Shown piece after piece: positions 14,538 to 23,490 of a stretch of 30,014 nt of DNA (position 1 is its first letter; the number at the start of each line of letters is the position of its first letter). The notes under the pieces are model-generated. The model searched no databases, was not told where the DNA came from, and saw nothing but the letters and a program-made list of their open reading frames with translations. This DNA is from Archaeoglobus_B sp964471215 (lineage in GTDB: Archaea; Halobacteriota; Archaeoglobi; Archaeoglobales; Archaeoglobaceae). The stretch lies in the NCBI GenBank assembly GCA_964471215.1, contig CAYYFC010000018.1, positions 1-30,014 of the forward strand. Direction: 5' to 3'. The position numbers were made by a program, and so were the translations under genes.

Positions 14538-15239
14538 TCATTCCGTTAACACTGTCTTTCTTCTGATTATCAGATAAGCTAAAACGCTGGCGCCGAATCC
14601 GTTATCTATGTTTACAACGGCAACTCCGGATGGACAGCTCAGAAGCATTGAAAAGAGTGCCGTAATACCCTTTAAACTTACACCGTAACCAACCGATGTA
14701 GGTACGGCTATTATTGGAATATCAAGCAATCCTGCAAGAATTGAAGGTAAAGCTCCCTCCATTCCTGCTACAGCAATGACAACATCAACATCTTCCTCCT
14801 TTATCTTCTTTAAGGGCTCGATCAACCTGTAAACACATGCTATTCCCACATCGTAGAACCTTAAAACGCCAAGGTCCAGAAATCTAGCGGTCGTATAAGC
14901 CTCTTCTGCAACCGATATATCAGCTGTACCTGCAGTCATTATCGCTACTTTTCCTATTTCCCTTATCCTCTCCTCATTCAAATCTCTGGCCTTCTTTCCG
15001 ACTACAGCAATCCTTCCCCTTTCATTTATATAAAGTTCCTTAAAATTCTCCCTTAATGCCTCAATCTGCTCATCGTTTAATCTTGTTATTAAAACAGAAT
15101 CAACGCATTCCAGATAACCCCTTACCATCTTTATCAGATCATCCTTACTCTTTCCCTGAGCAAATATGGCCTCCGGTTTTCCCGCTCTGAACTGTCTGAA
15201 GCAGTCAAGTCTTGCTATATCGTCTATCTTCTTTATCAT
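14538..15239 (-). CDS. larB: LarB, pyridinium-3,5-biscarboxylic acid mononucleotide synthase (nickel-pincer cofactor)
   Basis: 233 aa. The C-terminal PurE-like domain holds the family signatures: TAGTADISVAEEA (about 102-114), FYDVGIACVYRL, VAGMEGALPSILAGL (157-171), AVPTSVGYGVSLKGITALFSMLLSC (178-202) and VVNIDNGFG (208-216). LarB carboxylates the pyridinium ring of nicotinic acid adenine dinucleotide and releases AMP. This is the first step to the nickel-pincer nucleotide of lactate racemase and related LarA enzymes. No larC, larE or larA is in the window. The ATG lies 14 nt after carB, so they are probably co-transcribed; both reactions use a CO2/bicarbonate-derived carboxyl group, but any link is speculative. 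Confidence 0.93.
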   Translation of the reverse strand: MIKKIDDIARLDCFRQFRAGKPEAIFAQGKSKDDLIKMVRGYLECVDSVLITRLNDEQIEALRENFKELYINERGRIAVVGKKARDLNEERIREIGKVAIMTAGTADISVAEEAYTTARFLDLGVLRFYDVGIACVYRLIEPLKKIKEEDVDVVIAVAGMEGALPSILAGLLDIPIIAVPTSVGYGVSLKGITALFSMLLSCPSGVAVVNIDNGFGASVLAYLIIRRKTVLTE

Positions 15240-15253
15240 AATAACACCTCAGA

Positions 15254-18200
15254 TCATTCACAATTCTCCGAACAATCCAATGCTCTCGCAATCATCACCT
15301 CCACCTCTCTGTGATACTCCTGTATGCTCTTTATAGTCATTTTTGCCTTTTTAACGGCCTCTATTCCCTTTACAGCAGCTATTGCTCCAGCTATTGTTGT
15401 TATGTATGGTACATTGTGATCCACTGCAGCTCTTCTAATCAGATAGCCCTCATCCCTCCCAATTTTACCCTTGGGTGTATTTATTATAAGATCAATCTTC
15501 TTATTTATTATTTCATCGACGATATTCGGTCTTCCCTCGCTTATCTTCTTAACGACCTCGACATCAATCCCTTTCTTTCTTAAAAACTCCGCAGTTCCTT
15601 TTGTTGCCAGTATTTTAAATCCTAGTTCTTTCAACTTTCTTGCAATCCATACTATCTTCTCATTCTTATCCCTGTCCTTGACGCTTATGAGTACTGTTCC
15701 GCTGAGTGGAAGTCTCATACCAGCTGCCAGCTCAGCCTTATAGTATGCCAAACCGAAATCGTAATCTATTCCCATTACCTCTCCCGTCGATTTCATCTCA
15801 GGCCCCAGTACTGGATCAACCCCGGGTAACTTTATAAACGGAAACACCGCCTCTTTTACGGCAACGTGTCTCAAGTTCAACCTCTCCTTTACCCCTAGTT
15901 CTCTCAGCTTTTTACCCATCATAAGCTTAGCGGCAATCTTAGCAAGTGGCAACCCTGTAGCTTTGCTTATAAATGGAACAGTCCTCGAAGCTCTTGGATT
16001 CGCCTCCAGGACATAAACGACGTTGTCCTTGATTGCAAACTGAATGTTTATCAGGCCGACAACCTTTAATGCAAGAGCAATCTTCTTCGTGTACTCAATT
16101 ATCCTGTCTATTATCTCTTTCGAAAGAGAAATAGGTGGAATTACGCAAGCCGAGTCTCCGCTATGCACTCCCGCCTCCTCTATATGCTCTAGAATTCCTC
16201 CAATCAGAACCTCCTCACCGTCGCATAGCGCATCGACTTCCGCCTCAATCGCATCCTCCAGAAACTTATCTATTAGGATTGGTTTGTCCGGACTTACCTC
16301 TATAGCCTCCTCGATATATCTAACGAGCGTTTCCTCATCGTAAACTATTTCCATAGCTCTTCCACCCAGCACGTATGATGGTCTTACCAGAACTGGATAT
16401 CCTATCTTCTTTGCCACCTCCTTTGCCTCCTCAACGCTGTACGCAATTCCATGCTCTGGTTGCGGAATTCCAAGCTTTTTAAGAAGCTCGGAGAATCTCT
16501 TTCTATCTTCGGCAAAATCTATTGAATCCACTGATGTTCCCAGTATTTTCGCACCTGAAAGCTCAAGATCCCTAGCGATGTTAAGCGGTGTTTGTCCTCC
16601 GAACTGAACTATTATTCCTTCCGGTTTTTCGTTCTCATATATGTTCATGACATCCTCATGCGTTATCGGCTCGAAGTAAAGCCTGTCAGACGTATCGTAA
16701 TCAGTTGAAACTGTTTCTGGATTGCAGTTAACCATTATCGTTTCGTATCCTTCCTCTTTGAGACTAAAAACTGCATGACAGCAACAATAATCAAATTCTA
16801 TTCCCTGTCCAATTCTGTTTGGACCAGATCCGAGGATCATAACCTTCTTTCTTTTTGTGGGAACGGCATCGTTCTCCTGTTCATATGTCGAGTAGTAATA
16901 GGGTGTTTTTGCCTCAAACTCGGCTGCACATGTATCGACCATCTTAAATACAGCCCTTACCCCTTTCCTCTTTCTTCTTCTTCTTACATCTCTTTCAGTT
17001 GTTTTGAATATGTGAGCAATCTGATAATCTGAGAAACCCAATCTCTTTGCCTTTAACAGTACTTCGCTCGGAACTTCATCTATGCTGCACTTCTTCGCCC
17101 ATGCCTTAAGCTCTTCCTCCATATCAACTATGTTTTTGATCTTACGTATGAACCATCTGTCTATCTTCGTCAACTCGTATATCTCATCAACTGTAAATCC
17201 GTTTTTCAAAGCATATCTTATGTAAAATACCCTGTCTGCACTGGGATTTTTCAGCTTCTGAATTATCTCCTCTCTTTTTGGATCTTTATCCTTTCCGTCA
17301 CATCCAAGCCCGTATCTACCAATTTCCAGACTTCTAAGAGCCTTCTGTAGAGCTTCCTCAAAGGTTCTCCCAATTGCCATTACCTCACCTACGCTCTTCA
17401 TCTGACTTCCCAGAACGGAGTTTGCGCTCGGGAACTTATCAAATGCAAATCTTGGAACCTTGACAACGACGTAGTCTATCGTGGGTTCAAAGCTCGCCGG
17501 AGTTTCCTTTGTTATATCGTTTGGAATTTCGTCAAGCGTATAACCGACCGCGAGCTTTGCCGCAATCTTTGCAATTGGAAATCCCGTAGCCTTTGAAGCA
17601 AGGGCAGATGATCTGCTCACCCTTGGATTCATCTCTATTGCCACAAACCTCTCAGATTCTGGATGAACGGCAAACTGAATGTTACTTCCACCAGTTTCAA
17701 CCCCTATTTCCCTTATTATCTTTATGGCTGCATCTCTCAACCTTTGATATTCCCAATCTGTGAGCGTTTGGGCCGGTGCAACCGTTATGCTGTCTCCCGT
17801 ATGAATCCCCATTGGATCAAAGTTTTCTATCGAACAGATTATCACTACATTATCTGCCAGATCCCTCATAACTTCTAGCTCGAACTCCTTCCATCCTATT
17901 ACTCCTTCCTCGATCAAAACCTGATTTATCATGGATAACTCCAATCCCTTTTCTACTATCTCCCTCAATTCCTTCCTGTTATAAGCAATTCCACCACCTG
18001 TCCCTCCAAGTGTGAAGGCAGGTCTGACTATTACCGGATAACCTATCTCCTCCGCTATTGCCAGAGCCTCATCTATATCGTGTGCGACATCACTTCTAGG
18101 TATGTCCAGTCCAATCCTCTTCATACATTCCTTGAAAAGTTCCCTATTTTCAGCTTTTTTAATTGCATCGAGCTTTGCACCTATTAATTCTACGTCAAAT

Positions 18201-18529
18201 TCATCCAGAACTCCCATTTCTCCAAGCTGGACTGCTATGTTTAAAGCGGTCTGTCCTCCAAGTGTCGGAAGTAGTGCATCCGGTCTCTCCCTCTCTATTA
18301 TCTTCGCGACAACGTCTGCAGTCAGAGGTTCTATGTATATCCTGTCAGCCATTTCAGGATCTGTCATTATCGTTGCAGGATTCGAGTTGACAAGAACAAC
18401 TTCATATCCCTCTTCCTTTAATGCTTTACAGGCCTGACTTCCAGAATAGTCGAATTCGGCCGCCTGACCTATTACTATCGGGCCCGAACCTATTACCATT
18501 ATCTTTTTAATATCCTCCCGTTTTGGCAT
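15254..18529 (-). CDS. carB: carbamoyl-phosphate synthase large subunit
   Basis: 1091 aa, full length for CarB. Two ATP-grasp halves are visible. The first starts IKKIMVIGSGPIVIGQAAEF and contains RPAFTLGGTGGGI; the second starts KKVMILGSGPNRIGQGIEF and contains RPSYVLGGRAMEI. Between them lies the helical oligomerisation domain (about 405-550). The C-terminal MGS-like allosteric domain (about 945-1075) includes FKILATKGTAEFLRKKG and LIINTPKG. The enzyme makes carbamoyl phosphate from glutamine-derived ammonia, bicarbonate and 2 ATP for pyrimidines and arginine. No carA is adjacent, which is unusual. A TATA-like CTTATACT near 18557 (minus strand) is about 28 nt upstream of the start, so carB has its own promoter. 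Confidence 0.97.
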   Translation of the reverse strand: MPKREDIKKIMVIGSGPIVIGQAAEFDYSGSQACKALKEEGYEVVLVNSNPATIMTDPEMADRIYIEPLTADVVAKIIERERPDALLPTLGGQTALNIAVQLGEMGVLDEFDVELIGAKLDAIKKAENRELFKECMKRIGLDIPRSDVAHDIDEALAIAEEIGYPVIVRPAFTLGGTGGGIAYNRKELREIVEKGLELSMINQVLIEEGVIGWKEFELEVMRDLADNVVIICSIENFDPMGIHTGDSITVAPAQTLTDWEYQRLRDAAIKIIREIGVETGGSNIQFAVHPESERFVAIEMNPRVSRSSALASKATGFPIAKIAAKLAVGYTLDEIPNDITKETPASFEPTIDYVVVKVPRFAFDKFPSANSVLGSQMKSVGEVMAIGRTFEEALQKALRSLEIGRYGLGCDGKDKDPKREEIIQKLKNPSADRVFYIRYALKNGFTVDEIYELTKIDRWFIRKIKNIVDMEEELKAWAKKCSIDEVPSEVLLKAKRLGFSDYQIAHIFKTTERDVRRRRKRKGVRAVFKMVDTCAAEFEAKTPYYYSTYEQENDAVPTKRKKVMILGSGPNRIGQGIEFDYCCCHAVFSLKEEGYETIMVNCNPETVSTDYDTSDRLYFEPITHEDVMNIYENEKPEGIIVQFGGQTPLNIARDLELSGAKILGTSVDSIDFAEDRKRFSELLKKLGIPQPEHGIAYSVEEAKEVAKKIGYPVLVRPSYVLGGRAMEIVYDEETLVRYIEEAIEVSPDKPILIDKFLEDAIEAEVDALCDGEEVLIGGILEHIEEAGVHSGDSACVIPPISLSKEIIDRIIEYTKKIALALKVVGLINIQFAIKDNVVYVLEANPRASRTVPFISKATGLPLAKIAAKLMMGKKLRELGVKERLNLRHVAVKEAVFPFIKLPGVDPVLGPEMKSTGEVMGIDYDFGLAYYKAELAAGMRLPLSGTVLISVKDRDKNEKIVWIARKLKELGFKILATKGTAEFLRKKGIDVEVVKKISEGRPNIVDEIINKKIDLIINTPKGKIGRDEGYLIRRAAVDHNVPYITTIAGAIAAVKGIEAVKKAKMTIKSIQEYHREVEVMIARALDCSENCE

Positions 18530-18623
18530 CTTAGTACATGCTTATGTATGTTTAAGTATAAGAATTTCTCGTTACATGTAGGAGATTGGACAAAACAAAA
18601 TATTTAATAGATTAAGTTATATT

Positions 18624-18749
18624 TTAATAAGTTAAAACCCTGTTTACCTCAACCCTTAAGCCCAAAGCCTTCAATTCCCTTACAATTCTGTCAAGCTCAT
18701 CCTTATCCCTTATCACATGCCTAGCAGTTATCCTGTACTCGACACCCAT
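18624..18749 (-). CDS. small 41-aa hypothetical protein between alaS and carB
   Basis: This is an ORF too short for ordinary gene lists. Read on the minus strand from ATG 18747-18749 it encodes MGVEYRITARHVIRDKDEL, continues DRIVRELKALGLRVEVNRVLTY, and stops at 18624-18626. It has a coherent pattern: a beta strand, an acidic-basic helix (DKDELDRIVRELKALG) and a final strand (LRVEVNRVL), like half of a small alpha/beta fold. A TATA box (ATTATATACT on the minus strand, centred near 18773) sits about 25 nt upstream, giving a leaderless start. The codon choice (AGG, ATA, GAG) matches the neighbours. Family not recognised. Confidence 0.55.
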   Translation of the reverse strand: MGVEYRITARHVIRDKDELDRIVRELKALGLRVEVNRVLTY

Positions 18750-18784
18750 ACACGATGACGTAATCGACAAGTATATAATATTTT

Positions 18785-21511
18785 TCACGACGTTTGTCGA
18801 TTTGATTTGGTTGCCTTCGTGCTCATAAGGAACTCGAATACTATATCCATTATCTCGTCCCTACTCAGAGCTATCTGTCCAGCTCCTTGTGCTAAATTCT
18901 TTCTTCCACCTCCACTTCCTTTTATAGCTCTTCCAATTTCCTTAATCAGATCTCTTGCATCTATACTATCAATTCCGCTGAATGTGACAACCCTCACTCT
19001 TCCCCTTTGGGTTAGTAAACATCCGACGAATCCCTTATCGGCCAGAACGCTTGCAATCTTTACGAGTTCGTCCATATCGGCATCAAGCACTTCAACAATT
19101 ACCTTAATGGAGTTGAATTCCTCTGCTCTTTCGATTAACCTCTCAGCCTTTATCCTTGCAATTTCCTCCTTAAGCCTTTCAATTTCCTTTCTCTGTTCCT
19201 TCCATTCCTCAAAGAACCTTTCAACTGTTTTCGGTAGTATAGATGGCTCAACTCTTAATATTCCGCTCGCATCTGTCAATATCTTCTCCTGAGACTGCAC
19301 GTATTCCAATGCTGCGTCTCCTGCAACAAATTCAAATCTTATGACACCATCTTGAATAGACTCAACCCTTGTTATCTTAAAGAATCCAATTTCACCCGTA
19401 GAGCTACAGTGAGTACCTCCGCATGCCTGCACGTCATCTCCAACCCTTACAACCCTTATATACTTACCGGGAGGGACTCCACCCTGATAAAGCCTGAATC
19501 CGTACATTTCCTCAGCCTTGATCCTGTCAATCCATTCCCAGCTTATGGGCTTATTGGAAAATATCTCCCTGTTAACAATTCTTTCTATCTCCCTTATTTC
19601 ATCATAACTCGGTCTTCTATAGTGCGTGACATCCAATCTTGCCTTATCGAACTCTTTTTTTGCACCTGCCTGCCATATATGATTTCCAAACATCTTTCTC
19701 AGTGCATATAGCAGCAAATGCGTTGCCGAATGATGTCTCATGTGTCTGAGCCTCCTCTCACGATCTATTATACCCCTGACCTCGATGCCTGGACTTAAAG
19801 GTCTTTCAACCCTGTGAATTACAACCCCATCCTCTTCCAGAACCTCCAGCACCCTCACGCTTGAGTTGTCATCCTTAACTATCAAGTATCCGATATCATG
19901 ACTCTGACCTCCGCTTTCGGGATAAAAAGCCGTCCTGTCTAATACGATGTAGTTCCCCTCAACACCTATAACCCTTGCATCGAATTCAAATAGCTTAGGT
20001 TGATCGTAGTACAGCTTCTCAGTCTTTGGATAACTACGTTTCAGTATTTTCTTTCTTTCCCTTTTCTCCGATCTTATATGTCTCTTTGCAAGCTCAGCGT
20101 AGAAGTCTCTGGGTATCTCGACCCTTTCCCCCGCAACCCTTACAACAATCTCGGGAGGAATTCCGTGGGAATCGTAGAATTCTATCAGATCTTTCTTATC
20201 TATCCTCTTCTTCTTCTGAATTATCCTTTCAATCATCTTTATACCCTTTTCAATCGTCCTTCTATATCTCTTCTTTTCAATCTCCAGTATCTCCTGAATT
20301 GTATCCATAGATACATCGAATTCAAAATTCAAAAGATTACCGTGAAGCTCGATAAGGTCAAACAGATCTATTCCCAAACCAAGCTCTTCTGCAAGCCTCA
20401 AGCTCCTTCTTATCATCAGTCTAGCAAGGTAACCTGCAGAAGCATTTGAAGGAACGAGACCGTCGCCTAGCATGAACAGGATTGTCCTTGTATGATCTGC
20501 AAGAGCATACACTTTTTCCATCGGTGATATAATCCTTTCAAGTTCCTCCAAGCTTATTTCAAGTCTTTTGGCGAGTTCAAGTCTCATCTGAATAAGTTTT
20601 TCGCCCCTCAGCTCGTCCATTACACCTGCGACCCTTGAACTCTCGGCAATTATCCTCTCAGTTCCCTTGTCTATCTTCGGCACATTACTGTTCTTTATTA
20701 TCTTGTCAACAACCTCGGGAAATATGGCATCGTAAATCGTGGGTGTCCCTTTGCTAGCCCATACAAACCTCTCCAGACCGTATCCCGTGTCGACTATGTA
20801 GTTGTCCATTTTCTTGTACCTCGAACCCTTTATCTCTATGTACCCTTTCTCATCCTCAACAAGATTCATAAAGACAAGAGTTGCTAGCTCTATTCCTCCA
20901 ACTATCGCCTCAAGACATGGCCCGGCATTTCCTCCACCAGCCCACGGCTCTTCCTTATAAACTATTTCATCGATCTTAACGCCAAGCTTCTGTAGAAGTT
21001 CCGTGCAATATTCAACGGTTTCACTCTTCCAGTAAACGTATTTATCTGGATAGTTAAATGCATGATGGGCCATCATTTCGAAAAGGGTCAGATGCCTTCC
21101 ACTTCTACCGACACTGTCCAAATCGTCAAGTCTTATGCAAGGCTGAGAGATCGTCAGAGGATTTGCCGGTGGCGGTACAACACCAGAAGTTACAAATGGT
21201 TGAAAATCAGCGATTGAAGCGATTGTTAGGTATATATCGTCTCTCCACCTTGCGACAACGGGATATCTTTCAATTCTTTTATGACCCCTCTCCTCAAAAA
21301 ACCTAAGATAGAACTCCCTCATTTCATTGATATCGAATTCCCTTTTAAATATCGGATTTCCTATAAATTCGTACGTTCCGCATGGAGGATCTCCACATAT
21401 CTCCCTATTCTCATCAACTGTCCAGAAGTATTTCTTACATATCGGGCATCTCTTTCTGATAAATCCGTTTTCCTTGAGAAATTCTATATCAAGGTACTCC
21501 TCGTCCAACAT
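18785..21511 (-). CDS. alaS: alanyl-tRNA synthetase, archaeal type
   Basis: About 908 aa from the ATG at 21511 (numbering below counts the TTG alternative at 21514 as residue 1). An archaeal N-terminal zinc-binding segment (CPICKKYFW...CGDPPCG, about 23-45) precedes the class II catalytic domain (RERG-like FFEERGHKR, YLTIASIADFQPFVTSG, WAGGGNAGPC). The editing domain carries the zinc motif HHSATH (H595, H599) and CGGTH (C698, H702), which clears mischarged Ser- and Gly-tRNA(Ala). The C-Ala domain ends with GSGGGRKNLAQGAGQ. All catalytic and editing motifs appear intact. It stops 36 nt before the start of the small 41-aa gene, whose TATA box overlaps the alaS end. Confidence 0.97.
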   Translation of the reverse strand: MLDEEYLDIEFLKENGFIRKRCPICKKYFWTVDENREICGDPPCGTYEFIGNPIFKREFDINEMREFYLRFFEERGHKRIERYPVVARWRDDIYLTIASIADFQPFVTSGVVPPPANPLTISQPCIRLDDLDSVGRSGRHLTLFEMMAHHAFNYPDKYVYWKSETVEYCTELLQKLGVKIDEIVYKEEPWAGGGNAGPCLEAIVGGIELATLVFMNLVEDEKGYIEIKGSRYKKMDNYIVDTGYGLERFVWASKGTPTIYDAIFPEVVDKIIKNSNVPKIDKGTERIIAESSRVAGVMDELRGEKLIQMRLELAKRLEISLEELERIISPMEKVYALADHTRTILFMLGDGLVPSNASAGYLARLMIRRSLRLAEELGLGIDLFDLIELHGNLLNFEFDVSMDTIQEILEIEKKRYRRTIEKGIKMIERIIQKKKRIDKKDLIEFYDSHGIPPEIVVRVAGERVEIPRDFYAELAKRHIRSEKRERKKILKRSYPKTEKLYYDQPKLFEFDARVIGVEGNYIVLDRTAFYPESGGQSHDIGYLIVKDDNSSVRVLEVLEEDGVVIHRVERPLSPGIEVRGIIDRERRLRHMRHHSATHLLLYALRKMFGNHIWQAGAKKEFDKARLDVTHYRRPSYDEIREIERIVNREIFSNKPISWEWIDRIKAEEMYGFRLYQGGVPPGKYIRVVRVGDDVQACGGTHCSSTGEIGFFKITRVESIQDGVIRFEFVAGDAALEYVQSQEKILTDASGILRVEPSILPKTVERFFEEWKEQRKEIERLKEEIARIKAERLIERAEEFNSIKVIVEVLDADMDELVKIASVLADKGFVGCLLTQRGRVRVVTFSGIDSIDARDLIKEIGRAIKGSGGGRKNLAQGAGQIALSRDEIMDIVFEFLMSTKATKSNRQTS

Positions 21512-21656
21512 CAAATTCTTTGAGCTTCGAAGTTATTTTGAACTTTTCGATGTTAAGAGAATAAAAGAGGGCTGAGATGTATAGCGTTGCATTTGTTACA
21601 TTTTAAGGAGATAGATGTAAACGGAAGCAGTATACTTGTTTATGCCCAGAAACACT

Positions 21657-21800
21657 TATAAACTTATCAATACACTACTATTGTGCTCTGATCGTTCCGA
21701 GATCTGTAGGGCTATGATATGAGCCACTGCTGTGAGAGGTGTCCGTGATGACTCTCTCCGCTACAAATTCTACAAAAGTAGCAGAGAGATGGAACGGTAG
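21657..21800 (+). ncRNA. structured leader or small RNA upstream of taw3
   Basis: A TATA box (TATAAA at 21657-21662) precedes about 120 nt with strong internal pairing. CGTTCC near 21692 can pair with GGAACG near 21791 to close the whole region. Inside are GGCT / AGCC (about 21710-21724) around an ATGATATG loop and a long hairpin ACTCTCT..GCTAC / GTAGC AGAGAGAT (about 21752-21789). It could be an H/ACA-type guide (the ATGATATGA loop resembles a kink-loop), a 5' regulatory leader of taw3, or a decayed mobile-element RNA: the TATA-to-CTGA spacing of 31 nt equals that in copy 2 at 14001. No C/D box pair was found. Class is unresolved. Confidence 0.4.
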
Positions 21801-21810
21801 GGGGTAGTTC

Positions 21811-22392
21811 GTGAACTGGGATGAGTACAGAAGGTTAAAGTTGAGAAGTTACATAAACGCAAAGGAGAGAGGGGAGGTTGATAGGGATATAATCCCACTT
21901 CTGGATCTGATAAATTCGTTTAAATTTTTCGTTACGACATCGAGCTGTTCAGGAAGAATAGGTATTCTGGATATGCCCGAATTCGGAGATAAGATTAATG
22001 CAGAATTCTTGGGTAAATGGCACAGCCCAGTGAACTTCGACGATGTGCTGAATGCTGTCAGGGGTATTAGGAGGGACGCTTGGCTTATAATGTTTCCACC
22101 GATAATCCACGTCGCATGCGAAAACTTAAAAGTCGCCGAAAAGTTGATGGCCATAGCCAATAACGCTGGATTTAGGAGATGCGGTATAATATCGTTGAAG
22201 AACAATATAGTTGAGATATCATCGCTTGAAAGGATGGAAGTGCCAATTGCGGTTAAAGGGAAACTCATAGTGGACATGAATTCCCTAAGGCTAATGATAG
22301 AAATAGCTAACAGAAAACTCGAGAGGAGTAAGAAAAAACTCGATAGATTGTACGATCATCTGAAGAACTTCGAAAGGATTTTGTCTACTTAA
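21811..22392 (+). CDS. taw3: Taw3/TYW3 tRNA wybutosine-pathway methyltransferase
   Basis: 193 aa starting at GTG 21811, with GGTAGGGGG about 10 nt before it as ribosome site. The family signature VTTSSCSGRIGIL lies near residues 41-53, followed by FLGKWH, RRDAWLIMFPPIIHVAC and AGFRRCGIIS. Taw3 methylates N4 of the tricyclic base at G37 of tRNA(Phe) in the wyosine/wybutosine pathway. The C-terminal helix (LMIEIANRKLERSKKKLDRL) is likely coiled. It overlaps the convergent protease gene by 4 nt. TrmY in the same window is another archaeal tRNA methylase, but they are far apart. Confidence 0.9.
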   Translation: MNWDEYRRLKLRSYINAKERGEVDRDIIPLLDLINSFKFFVTTSSCSGRIGILDMPEFGDKINAEFLGKWHSPVNFDDVLNAVRGIRRDAWLIMFPPIIHVACENLKVAEKLMAIANNAGFRRCGIISLKNNIVEISSLERMEVPIAVKGKLIVDMNSLRLMIEIANRKLERSKKKLDRLYDHLKNFERILST

Positions 22393-23441
22393 ACCTTGTA
22401 CTCTATGGTCTCCAGAATTTCGGCTACCTTTATAAGATCACTTCTGGATACAATTCCCACCAGTCTGTCGCTTTCTACGACTGGCAACCTGCCTATTCTC
22501 TTTTCGCTCATGATTTTCAAGGCCTCAAACGCACTTGAATCGGGTGATATCGATATGACGTCACTGCTCATAACTTCACCCACCTTTGCGTCCTTAGCAT
22601 TTATAACATCCTTTAGCGTTATTATTCCAACGAGTTTATCGTCCTTTACAACCGGATATCCAAGATGCTTGTATTTGAGCATGAGATCTATAACCTCTCT
22701 GACGCTAAGATCGGGTGTCACGTATATCGGATTGGGTGTCATAATATCCCTGACCTTAAATCTTCCAAGAATTCCTTCCAACGTTACCGCCTTCTCCTCT
22801 TCAACCGCACCTATGTATATGAAGAACGCTATGAGTATCAGCCATGGATTTATGAATATTCCTGTTATCCCCATAATAACGGCGAGGAATTTACCGACAT
22901 CAGCGGAAATCTTCGTGGCTTTTATATAACCCATCCTCTTTATTAACATACTCCTGAGAATCCTTCCACCATCCATGGGAAATGCGGGTATAAGGTTGAA
23001 GAGCGCGAGTATTAAATTGAAATATCCGAAGAGGTAAAAAAACTGTTTAAAAACGAACGTAAGAGAAAAACCTACCAGTGCAAGTACCAAGCTCGATAAT
23101 GGTCCTGCAAGCGCAATTAGAAATTCTTTTCTTGCCTCTTTTGGCATTTTTTCTATCATCGCCACTCCACCGAATATGAAAAGCAGTATTCCTCTCACCT
23201 TTGCACCGTACCTCATAGCAACAAGAGAATGGCTTATCTCGTGTATAAGGACTGATATAAATATTAGAATCGTCATGAGAACTGATAACAAAATCCTTAA
23301 ACTTCCACCGATATTCGAAAATCCGTAGGGTGGTGGGGATATGTAAAATACGTATACTAACAGGAGAAGTATGAATATAAGACTGAAATGAACGTTAACG
23401 TCAATTCCGGCAATTCTACATATTTTAAAAGCATATTTCAT
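22389..23441 (-). CDS. site-2 protease-type (M50) intramembrane metalloprotease with two CBS domains
   Basis: 350 aa. The zinc motif is HEISH (H67, E68, H71) within a membrane segment, and the second motif is NLIPAFPMDGGR (149-160, D157 the third ligand). About six membrane spans run from residue 18 to 215. Two CBS domains (about 230-290 and 293-345) end the protein and probably bind adenosyl ligands such as ATP or SAM to control proteolysis. The architecture matches archaeal S2P homologues of the M. jannaschii type. The start has AAGGAG 8 nt upstream. Its promoter region is shared with the divergent methyltransferase gene. Substrates, probably membrane-bound regulators, are unknown. Confidence 0.93.
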   Translation of the reverse strand: MKYAFKICRIAGIDVNVHFSLIFILLLLVYVFYISPPPYGFSNIGGSLRILLSVLMTILIFISVLIHEISHSLVAMRYGAKVRGILLFIFGGVAMIEKMPKEARKEFLIALAGPLSSLVLALVGFSLTFVFKQFFYLFGYFNLILALFNLIPAFPMDGGRILRSMLIKRMGYIKATKISADVGKFLAVIMGITGIFINPWLILIAFFIYIGAVEEEKAVTLEGILGRFKVRDIMTPNPIYVTPDLSVREVIDLMLKYKHLGYPVVKDDKLVGIITLKDVINAKDAKVGEVMSSDVISISPDSSAFEALKIMSEKRIGRLPVVESDRLVGIVSRSDLIKVAEILETIEYKV

Positions 23442-23460
23442 ACTTTTACTCCTTACTTCA

Positions 23461-23474
23461 AAGATTTAAATATA
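23461..23474. promoter_or_regulatory. shared promoter core AAGATTTAAATAT
   Basis: AAGATTTAAATATA lies about 25 nt before the methyltransferase ATG (23491) and reads as TATATTTAAATCTT towards the protease gene. Nearly the same string, AAAGATTTAAATAT, precedes bioY at 25741-25754. Confidence 0.5.
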
Positions 23475-23490
23475 TCGTCAGACTATACTT

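Noticed and set aside
21683..21800. C/D box RNA or tRNA in the taw3 leader
   Set aside because: A TGATGA is present, but no CTGA follows it; no acceptor stem, T-loop GTTCRANNC or anticodon arm could be arranged. Kept only as an unclassified structured RNA.
22396..22929. 177-aa plus-strand ORF opposite the site-2 protease
   Set aside because: It is an antisense shadow of the CBS and membrane coding region, rich in Ser/Thr/Leu, with no promoter or family match.
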